NCBI GenBank assembly: GCA_946885905.1
Contig: CAMPHL010000212.1
Location: forward strand, 1 to 5,240
Direction of reading: 5' to 3'
DNA: 5,240 nt
Origin: an uncultured Pseudomonadota bacterium
GTDB lineage: Bacteria; Pseudomonadota; Gammaproteobacteria; Burkholderiales; Usitatibacteraceae
Below the pieces are notes generated by a model. That model had not been told where the DNA came from. It saw only the letters and a program-made list of their open reading frames with translations, and ran no database searches. The position numbers and the translations under genes are program-made. Positions 1 through 4,321 of the stretch are shown piece by piece. Position 1 is the stretch's first letter. Each line of letters begins with the position of its first letter.

Positions 1-414
1 GCAGGCCTCATGCAACTCATGCCCGCGACGGCGCGCTGGGTCGCGCGCCAGATCCCGGTGCAGGCTTATCGCCGGGAGATGCTGGCGCAACCCGAAACCA
101 ACATCCTCATGGGAACGTATTACTTTCGCCGCGTGCTGGACGACCTTGGACACCCCGTCCTGGCGGCTGCGGCCTACAACGCGGGCCCGGGCCGCGCGCG
201 CCGCTGGCGCGACGAGCGGGCGCTCGAGGCCGCGATCTACGTGGAGAGCATCCCCTTCAACGAAACCCGCCAGTACGTGAAGAACGTCTTCGCGAACGCC
301 TGGTTCTACCGCTACCGCCTCGAAGGCAAGCCCGCGAGCCTCAAGCAAATGATCGGTACGGTGCCCGGGCGCGCGGCCGATGCCGCCGGGCCGGTCGCCT
401 CGAGCATTCCCTGA
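1..414 (+). CDS. slt: Soluble lytic murein transglycosylase, C-terminal fragment (Slt70-like)
   Basis: The reading frame is open from base 1, so the gene begins upstream; 137 residues and a TGA stop are visible. Lytic transglycosylases of this family cleave the MurNAc-GlcNAc bond of peptidoglycan in the periplasm, leaving 1,6-anhydromuramyl ends. The visible part is the end of the SLT catalytic domain. It starts at the conserved AGLMQLMPATA stretch (residues 1-11), followed by the NI...GT helix (about 34-39), AYNAGPGR (58-65) and ESIPFNETRQYV (82-93). The last two blocks are typical of the Slt70 branch rather than the MltC/MltE or phage-type enzymes. The catalytic Glu (ES motif) lies a few residues upstream of the first visible codon, outside the window, so activity cannot be judged. 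The stop overlaps the next start by one base (TGATG), suggesting a common transcript and coupled translation. The tail after about residue 110 is low-complexity Ala/Pro/Gly and looks unstructured. Confidence 0.9.
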   Translation, partial: AGLMQLMPATARWVARQIPVQAYRREMLAQPETNILMGTYYFRRVLDDLGHPVLAAAAYNAGPGRARRWRDERALEAAIYVESIPFNETRQYVKNVFANAWFYRYRLEGKPASLKQMIGTVPGRAADAAGPVASSIP

Positions 415-1361
415 TGGACATCGAGAGCGTTTGCATCGTCGGAGGCAGCGGTTACGTCGGGCGCTCGGTGGCGGACCACATCGCGACCGGCGGGCGCCGC
501 GTGCGCGTGCTCACCCGCAGCCGCCCGCGCGCGATGGCAGTGGCGGTCCTGCCCACGGTCGAAGTGATGGTCGCGAATCCGCACGAGCCGAAGGACCTCG
601 ACCGCGCCTTCGCCGGCATGGACGCCGTCGTGAACCTGGTCGGCATCCTGAACGAGACGCGCCGCCAGAGCTTCCGCGCCTGCCACGTCGAGTTGCCGCG
701 CAAGGTGGCCATGGCATCCAGGCGCGCCGGCGTGAGCCACCTGCTCCACATGAGCGCGCTGGGCGCGGATCCCGCGGGACCGAGCGCATACCAGCGCTCC
801 AAGGGCGAAGGCGAGGCGGCGGTCCGCGATGCCGCGGGGGAGGTACCCGTCACGATCTTCAGGCCCTCGGTGATCTTCGGCGAGGGCGATCGCTTCCTGA
901 ACCTCTTCGCCGCGCTGGTCCGCCTGTTCCCCGTGCTGCCGCTCGCTTCCGCGCATGCGCGGTTCCAGCCGATCTGGGTCGAGGACGTGGCGCGCTGCTT
1001 CGCCGCCGCGCTCGCCGATCCGCGCACCTTCGGACAGGTCTACGAGCTGGGCGGACCACGCACCTACACGCTCGAGGAGCTGGTGCGCTTCGTGGCTTCC
1101 ACGCTCGGCAAGCGGCGCAAGGTGGTGGCGCTCCCGGGCCCGCTCGGAACTTTGCAGGCCATGGTCATGGAGCACATGCCCGGCAAGCCCATGTCGCGCG
1201 ACAACCTGGCCTCGATGCGCGTGGACAACGTGTGCGCCGGTCCATTTCCCGCGGTGTTCGGCTTCGAGCCCGCCGCGATGGAAGCGATCGTTCCGGAGTA
1301 CCTGCGCGGATCGGTGGCGCGTTCGCGCTACTCGAAGTACAGGTACTACGCCGGCCGCTGA
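414..1361 (+). CDS. Complex I NDUFA9-like NAD(P)-binding atypical SDR / NAD-dependent epimerase family protein
   Basis: The 315-residue protein has an N-terminal Rossmann fold. The nucleotide-binding glycine motif GGSGYVG is at residues 10-16 after a hydrophobic first strand, and R32/R35 fall after the second strand where NADP-binding members often carry basic residues. Family blocks follow: VVNLVGIL (72-79), HMSALGA (112-118), YQRSK (126-130, the YxxxK position of SDRs), [11 protein letters not shown] (149-159), then QPIWVEDVA (185-193) and [10 protein letters not shown] (210-219). This pattern matches bacterial homologues of the mitochondrial complex I subunit NDUFA9 (atypical SDR, NmrA/epimerase-like). 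In bacteria these are generally not complex I subunits and their substrate is unknown, so no reaction is assigned. ATG at 414 overlaps the upstream stop. No strong Shine-Dalgarno is visible, consistent with translational coupling. The stop is one base before the cca start. Confidence 0.88.
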   Translation: MDIESVCIVGGSGYVGRSVADHIATGGRRVRVLTRSRPRAMAVAVLPTVEVMVANPHEPKDLDRAFAGMDAVVNLVGILNETRRQSFRACHVELPRKVAMASRRAGVSHLLHMSALGADPAGPSAYQRSKGEGEAAVRDAAGEVPVTIFRPSVIFGEGDRFLNLFAALVRLFPVLPLASAHARFQPIWVEDVARCFAAALADPRTFGQVYELGGPRTYTLEELVRFVASTLGKRRKVVALPGPLGTLQAMVMEHMPGKPMSRDNLASMRVDNVCAGPFPAVFGFEPAAMEAIVPEYLRGSVARSRYSKYRYYAGR

Positions 1362-1362
1362 C

Positions 1363-2484
1363 GTGAAGATCTACAGGGTTGGCGGATCGGTCCGGGACGA
1401 GCTGCTCGGCCTGCCGGTGCAGGACCACGACCACGTGGTGGTGGGCGCCGATCCGGACCAGATGGTGCGTCGCGGCTTCAAGGCGGTCGGCGCGGATTTC
1501 CCGGTGTTCCTCCATCCCGAGACGCACGAGGAATACGCGCTCGCCCGGACGGAACGCAAGACCGGCCCCGGATACAAGGGATTCCGCTTCCACGCCGCGC
1601 CCGATGTCACGCTGGAAGACGACCTCAGGCGGCGCGACCTCACGATCAACGCGATGGCGCGGGGTGAGGACGGAGTCCTCGTCGATCCGCACGGCGGCCT
1701 GGAGGACCTGAAGGCGGGCCTGCTCAGGCACGTGAGTCCCGCATTCGCCGAGGATCCGGTTCGCATACTGCGGGTGGCGCGCTTCGCGGCGAGGTTCGGG
1801 TTCGCGGTGGCGCCCGAGACGATGGCGCTCATGCGCGAGATGGTGCGCAAGGGCGAGGCGGACGCACTGGTGCCGGAACGCGTCTGGCAGGAGATCTCGC
1901 GCGGGCTCATGGAGAAGGACCCTTCGCGGATGCTTGCGGTGCTGCGCGAGTGCGACGCCCTCGCGCATGTGATGCCCGAGCTTGACGCCGCGCTGGCGCA
2001 GCCGGACGTGCCGGAGCGCCTGGCCGCGCGTATCGACCACGCGGCATCGCGCGGCCATCCCCTTGCCACGCGCTATGCGCTGCTCGTGCTCGACATGGCG
2101 GCCGAACCCGCCGCCGCGCTCGCCGCACGCATCAACGTGCCGGTCGAGTGCCGCGGCCTCGCCCGCCTGGCGATCCAGGAGCGAGAGCTCCTGGCTCGCG
2201 CCGATGCGCTGGATGCGGAGTCCGCGTTGGGCCTCATCGAGCGCGCCGACCTGCTGAGGCGTCCGGAACGCCTCGAACGCCTGGCCGAAGTGGCCGAGGG
2301 CGACCATCCCGCCCAGCGAAGGCGGGGCGCGGCGGTGCGCAAGTGCCTCGCGCGCGCGCTGCAAGCCGCGCGTGCGGTGGACGCAGGCCGGATCGCGCGC
2401 GAGCACCCGGAAGACATCCCCGGTGCGGTGAGGCGGGCACGGCTGGCGGCCATCGCGGCCTTGCAACCGCCCACGGGCCACTAG
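1363..2484 (+). CDS. cca: CCA tRNA nucleotidyltransferase, HD domain degenerate
   Basis: The enzyme adds or repairs the 3'-terminal CCA of tRNA from CTP and ATP without a nucleic acid template. The GTG start at 1363 puts residue 1 in register with the known E. coli Cca start ([11 protein letters not shown] versus KIYLVGGAVRD). No good Shine-Dalgarno precedes it, and only one base separates it from the previous stop, so coupling is likely. Motifs of class II nucleotidyltransferases are intact: GGSVRD (7-12), the metal-binding DxD at D21/D23, ARTERK (61-66), RRD followed by LTINAMA (90-99), and [16 protein letters not shown] (130-145), where E130, D131 and R134 form the EDxxR amino-acid template for CTP/ATP recognition. 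Next come [12 protein letters not shown] (171-182) and MPELDAAL (204-211). The protein has 373 residues against about 412 in E. coli. The shortfall lies in the HD phosphohydrolase region: the CHDLGKG and HHGHGP blocks are absent, with LVLDMAAEP (241-249) in the corresponding place. It should therefore be a nucleotidyltransferase without 2',3'-cyclic phosphodiesterase or phosphatase activity. The HD comparison is from memory of the E. coli sequence, not a computed alignment. Confidence 0.95.
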   Translation: MKIYRVGGSVRDELLGLPVQDHDHVVVGADPDQMVRRGFKAVGADFPVFLHPETHEEYALARTERKTGPGYKGFRFHAAPDVTLEDDLRRRDLTINAMARGEDGVLVDPHGGLEDLKAGLLRHVSPAFAEDPVRILRVARFAARFGFAVAPETMALMREMVRKGEADALVPERVWQEISRGLMEKDPSRMLAVLRECDALAHVMPELDAALAQPDVPERLAARIDHAASRGHPLATRYALLVLDMAAEPAAALAARINVPVECRGLARLAIQERELLARADALDAESALGLIERADLLRRPERLERLAEVAEGDHPAQRRRGAAVRKCLARALQAARAVDAGRIAREHPEDIPGAVRRARLAAIAALQPPTGH

Positions 2485-2490
2485 CCGCCG

Positions 2491-2522
2491 AACAAGAAAA
2501 AGCCCCCGGGTTTTCCGGGGGC
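2491..2522 (-). terminator. Rho-independent terminator between convergent cca and phasin genes
   Basis: A perfect 8-bp stem GCCCCCGG (2502-2509) / CCGGGGGC (2515-2522) closes a 5-nt loop. Read on the - strand it is followed at once by TTTTTCTTGTT (complement of 2491-2501), a good U-tract, so it is best assigned to the phasin transcript, whose stop codon is 26 bases before the stem. For the + strand cca transcript the stem is followed by CTCGCGTTTTCC, a shorter and displaced T-run, so termination in that direction should be weaker. A second, weaker AT-rich inverted repeat, TTTTCC (2529-2534) / GGAAAA (2541-2546), sits between this stem and the phasin stop codon. Confidence 0.85.
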
Positions 2523-2548
2523 CTCGCGTTTTCCCTGGGAGGAAAAAA

Positions 2549-3094
2549 TCAACGCTTGGAGCGCGCCTTCGGCCTGGCGGCCGCCTTGGCGGTCGCGACG
2601 TTCTGCTCGACGGTCTTCTCGACCGTGTCGTAGATCTGCTTGTTGATCGAGACGACGTTGTTGTAGGCGCTCTGCGCGGCGGCGAAGGCGCTCTTCACGT
2701 TCTCGACCACGGTCTCCGAGCCGGCCGGCGCGTACTTGAACGCCTCTTCCAGGGCGGCGACGGCGGCGCGGTTGTACTCGGCGGCCTGCTTCTCGAGGGT
2801 GCGCTTGACTTCGTCGTTGGTCTCGGCGGCGGCTTCGTAGGCGGTACGCGAGAACGCGTAGGCGCGCTTCATCACCGGCTCGAAGGCGGCGGAATTCAGG
2901 GCGATGACTTCATGCACGTCCTTGGCGCCGGCGAGCGCCTGGGCGTGGGCGGTGGCCTGCTCGACGTTGGCGCGTGAGGCGGCCAGCCCGATCTGGGCGA
3001 GCTTCTCGACGTTGGCGAGCGAAAGCTGGGCGAACTTGGCGAACTGGTCGATCGCAGCCTCGTTGGCCGCGGTGAACTGGTCGATCTTGAACAT
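2549..3094 (-). CDS. phaP: Phasin (PHASIN_2 family), polyhydroxyalkanoate granule-associated protein
   Basis: The 181-residue product begins MFKIDQFTAANEAAIDQF and continues as an almost wholly helical, Ala-rich amphipathic protein without cysteine, signal peptide or membrane segment. This is typical of betaproteobacterial phasins, which are about 180-190 residues. Recognisable family blocks are QLSLANVEKLAQIGLAA (23-39), ALNSAAFEPVMKRAYAFSR (65-83) and a helix with SAYNNVVSINKQIYDTVEK (142-160). Phasins coat cytoplasmic PHA granules and set their number and size. The basic tail AARPKARSKR (172-181) resembles the Lys/Arg/Ala-rich ends of some phasins that contact DNA; that role is inference here. 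The start at 3094 is preferred because family members begin at MFKIDQF and a GGAG lies 7 bases upstream. A longer in-frame start at 3142 would fall about at the predicted transcription start and inside an operator. The gene is monocistronic, with its own promoter and terminator. No PHA synthase gene is visible in the window. Confidence 0.92.
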   Translation of the reverse strand: MFKIDQFTAANEAAIDQFAKFAQLSLANVEKLAQIGLAASRANVEQATAHAQALAGAKDVHEVIALNSAAFEPVMKRAYAFSRTAYEAAAETNDEVKRTLEKQAAEYNRAAVAALEEAFKYAPAGSETVVENVKSAFAAAQSAYNNVVSINKQIYDTVEKTVEQNVATAKAAARPKARSKR

Positions 3095-3101
3095 GGACGG
3101 G

Positions 3102-3105
3102 CTCC
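3102..3105 (-). promoter_or_regulatory. Phasin ribosome binding site
   Basis: GGAG on the - strand lies 7 bases before the ATG at 3094-3092. It supports this start over the in-frame ATG at 3142, which would add 16 residues not expected in the family and has no comparable site. Confidence 0.7.
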
Positions 3106-3133
3106 GGTTGTGTATGGACGTCTGCGGCTCGAA

Positions 3134-3152
3134 TTGCTGCACTGCACAATGA
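3134..3152 (-). promoter_or_regulatory. Putative PhaR-type operator at the phasin transcription start
   Basis: The core TGCACTGCA (3138-3146) is a TGC-N3-GCA element, on the + strand followed by CAATGA. The same core occurs twice more upstream (3194-3202 and, inverted, 3216-3224). The PHA-responsive repressor PhaR is known to bind TGC-rich sites of this general form in front of phasin genes. This copy covers about +1 to +15 of the predicted phasin transcript, so a bound protein would block initiation. The assignment to PhaR is inference from motif and context; no phaR gene is in the window. Confidence 0.5.
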
Positions 3153-3167
3153 CTATTTTAGGTCATT
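3148..3167. repeat. Palindrome AATGAC-N8-GTCATT straddling the phasin -10 box
   Basis: Two perfect 6-base arms (3148-3153 and 3162-3167) are separated by 8 bases that contain the -10 hexamer of the phasin promoter. Geometry and position fit an operator for a dimeric repressor, but the short arms could also arise by chance. It overlaps the end of the TGC-N3-GCA element at 3134-3152. Confidence 0.35.
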
Positions 3168-3182
3168 CACCCGGCAAGTCAA
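3155..3182 (-). promoter_or_regulatory. Sigma70-type promoter of the phasin gene
   Basis: On the - strand, TTGACT (3182-3177) and TAAAAT (3160-3155) each match the consensus hexamers at 5 of 6 positions, with a 16-base spacer. The predicted start near 3148 gives a 5' leader of about 54 bases before the phasin ATG. It is the best promoter match noticed in the window and fits the high expression usual for phasins. Confidence 0.72.
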
Positions 3183-3190
3183 GGAGTTTT

Positions 3191-3227
3191 TTGTGCGCCG
3201 CACCATAAATTATGTTGCGCCGCAAAA
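3191..3227. repeat. 37-bp imperfect palindrome with two TGC-N3-GCA cores, probable operator
   Basis: The sequence is centred on A3209. Of 18 base pairs (3191-3208 against 3210-3227), 15 are complementary, with a perfect CATAA-A-TTATG centre. Each arm holds a TGC-N3-GCA core (TGCGCCGCA at 3194-3202; TTGCGCCGCAA around 3216-3224), with core centres 22 bases apart, about two helical turns. It lies 8 bases upstream of the phasin -35 box and about 80 bases before the TAXI gene start. It could serve cooperative binding of the regulator that binds 3134-3152, or act on the divergent gene. A role as a terminator is unlikely because its centre is AT-rich and no T-tract follows. Confidence 0.5.
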
Positions 3228-3273
3228 TCAAGCACTTGGCCCCCCGCCAGGGCCTGCCGCCGCCAAGTCGTAC

Positions 3274-3279
3274 TAGAAT
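3274..3279 (+). promoter_or_regulatory. Candidate -10 box for the TAXI transporter operon
   Basis: TAGAAT matches TATAAT at 5 of 6 positions and would start transcription near 3286, about 20 bases before the ATG. No recognisable -35 lies 16-18 bases upstream (the region is GC-rich, GGCCTG). If real, the promoter is weak or needs an activator. A 7-base inverted repeat (ACTTGGC 3234-3240 / GCCAAGT 3262-3268) covers the place where an activator or repressor could bind. Confidence 0.35.
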
Positions 3280-3295
3280 CGCCGGTAATCCAACG

Positions 3296-3302
3296 AGGAG
3301 GT
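3296..3302 (+). promoter_or_regulatory. Consensus Shine-Dalgarno of the TAXI binding protein gene
   Basis: AGGAGGT is a full match to the anti-Shine-Dalgarno sequence of 16S rRNA, with 3 bases between it and the ATG at 3306. It fixes this start and indicates strong translation, as expected for a binding protein made in excess over its permease. Confidence 0.85.
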
Positions 3303-3305
3303 CAC

Positions 3306-4259
3306 ATGAGATCGATGATCCGGATGGCGGGCGCTCTCGCGCTCGCCGTTGCATGCGGCGCACAGGCCCAGAACCTTTCCATCGCCACCGGCGGCACCGG
3401 CGGTGTCTACTACCCGCTCGGTGGCGGCCTCGGCGCCATGCTCTCCAAGGCGATCCCCGGAGTAAGCGCCACTGCCGAGGTGACCGGCGGTTCGGTCGCG
3501 AACCTGCAGCTGCTGGGCACCGGCAGGCCCTACCTCGCCTTCACCCAAGCCGATGCGGCGATCGACGCCGTCAAGGGGAGGGACAAATTTGCCGGCAAGC
3601 CGATCCCCGTGCGGACCCTGGCGGTCCTCTACCCGAACCGGATGCACGTCGTCACGATCGAGGGCACCGGCGTGACCAAGATCGGCGACCTCAAGGGCAA
3701 GCGCGTGTCCACCGGGTCGGGCGGGAGTGCGACGGAGGTGTTCGCCTTCCGCGTGATCGAGGCGGCGGGCCTGGACAAGGACAAGGACATGAAGCGCGAG
3801 CGCCTCGGCGTCGCGGAGTCGGTGAATGCGCTCAAGGACAGGAAGATCGACGCCTTCTTCTGGGTCGGGGGGCTGCCGACCGCGGCGGTGACCGACCTCG
3901 CGAACTCGCCCGGCGTGAAGATCAAGATGATCGACATCGCGCACCTCGTCCCGGCGATGGTCAAGAAGAACGGCAACGTCTACATCAAGGACGTGATCCC
4001 CAAGTCGACCTACAAGGGAATGGACGCCGACAACCAGGCGGCCACGGTCACGAACCTGCTCGCGGTGCACAAGGACTTCAACGAGGACCTCGCCTACAAG
4101 ATCGTGAAGGCGGTCTTCGACCATCGCGAGGACCTGATCCGCGTCCACAAGGAAGCCAACAACATCAAGCTCGAGAACCAGAAGGCCGAGGCGTCCTCGA
4201 TCCCGTGGCATCCCGCGGCGATCAAGTACTTCGCCGAGAAGGGCATCAAGCTCAAGTAG
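3306..4259 (+). CDS. TAXI family TRAP transporter solute-binding subunit
   Basis: The 317-residue periplasmic protein captures a small, probably anionic, substrate and delivers it to the TRAP permease encoded next. Residues 1-21 form a Sec signal peptide: basic start MRSMIR, hydrophobic ALALAVA, and a likely signal peptidase I site AQA|Q. Family marks in order are the TAXI signature GTGGVYYPLGGGLG (30-43), VTGGSVANLQLL (59-70), QADAA (81-85), LYPNRMHVV (108-116), the ligand-loop STGSGGSATEV (135-145), DAFFWVGGLPTAAVTDLA (182-199) and the C-terminal PWHPAAIKYFAEKG (300-313). Length is normal for the family. Characterised TAXI proteins bind glutamate/glutamine or 2-oxoglutarate-like ligands, but the substrate here cannot be deduced. 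A cysteine at residue 17 lies in the signal peptide, but the preceding AVA lacks the usual Leu at -3, so a lipoprotein is less likely. The gene heads a two-gene operon and is divergent from the phasin gene. Confidence 0.95.
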   Translation: MRSMIRMAGALALAVACGAQAQNLSIATGGTGGVYYPLGGGLGAMLSKAIPGVSATAEVTGGSVANLQLLGTGRPYLAFTQADAAIDAVKGRDKFAGKPIPVRTLAVLYPNRMHVVTIEGTGVTKIGDLKGKRVSTGSGGSATEVFAFRVIEAAGLDKDKDMKRERLGVAESVNALKDRKIDAFFWVGGLPTAAVTDLANSPGVKIKMIDIAHLVPAMVKKNGNVYIKDVIPKSTYKGMDADNQAATVTNLLAVHKDFNEDLAYKIVKAVFDHREDLIRVHKEANNIKLENQKAEASSIPWHPAAIKYFAEKGIKLK

Positions 4260-4273
4260 CGCCGCCTGTGTGA

Positions 4274-4299
4274 AGCCCCGTCCGGACCCGGACGGGGCT
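4274..4299 (+). other. Intercistronic GC-rich hairpin between TAXI binding protein and permease genes
   Basis: AGCCCCGTCCGG (4274-4285) and CCGGACGGGGCT (4288-4299) are perfect reverse complements. Allowing for a minimal loop, this gives an 11-bp stem with a GACC loop. No T-run follows (CCCTGTCG), so it is a poor intrinsic terminator. Similar stem-loops between binding-protein and membrane-protein genes are known to protect the upstream mRNA from 3' exonucleases or to cause partial termination, giving more binding protein than permease. That function here is inference. Confidence 0.7.
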
Positions 4300-4307
4300 C
4301 CCTGTCG

Positions 4308-4313
4308 AAGGGA
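4308..4313 (+). promoter_or_regulatory. Ribosome binding site supporting a TTG start
   Basis: AAGGGA lies 8 bases before TTG 4322-4324. It is the best Shine-Dalgarno in the region and decides the start of the permease. The first in-frame ATG (4397) would delete 25 residues, and no comparable site was noted for it. Confidence 0.6.
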
Positions 4314-4321
4314 ATAACCCG

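Noticed and set aside
312..1175. Open frame of 287 codons on the - strand over the SDR gene, and + strand frame 380-1366
   Set aside because: Both are low-complexity Arg/Ala/Gly/His-rich shadows of the SDR frame, which carries the conserved Rossmann motifs.
955..1362. In-frame N-terminal extension of Cca back to an ATG at 955
   Set aside because: The extension translates to Arg/Ser/Trp-rich sequence overlapping the SDR gene, while homology to E. coli Cca begins exactly at the GTG at 1363.
1165..2481. Long open frame of 438 codons on the - strand opposite cca
   Set aside because: It lies antisense to a clearly homologous Cca, its product is rich in His/Arg/Ala with no recognisable domain, and long antisense frames are expected in GC-rich DNA with strong third-position bias.
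3095..3142. Longer phasin start at the in-frame ATG 3142
   Set aside because: It would begin almost at the predicted transcription start and inside a putative operator, and family members start at MFKIDQF; GGAG precedes the ATG at 3094.
3352..3358. Lipoprotein signal at Cys17 of the TAXI protein
   Set aside because: The residues before Cys are AVA without Leu/Val/Ile at -3, and AQA|Q just after is a good signal peptidase I site.
3273..4211. Long - strand open frame opposite the TAXI gene
   Set aside because: It is an antisense shadow rich in Asp/Val/Arg/His with no recognisable domain; the + strand frame has a signal peptide and all TAXI motifs.
4274..4299. Intrinsic terminator after the TAXI binding protein gene
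   Set aside because: The stem is strong but no T-run follows, and the partner permease begins 23 bases downstream.
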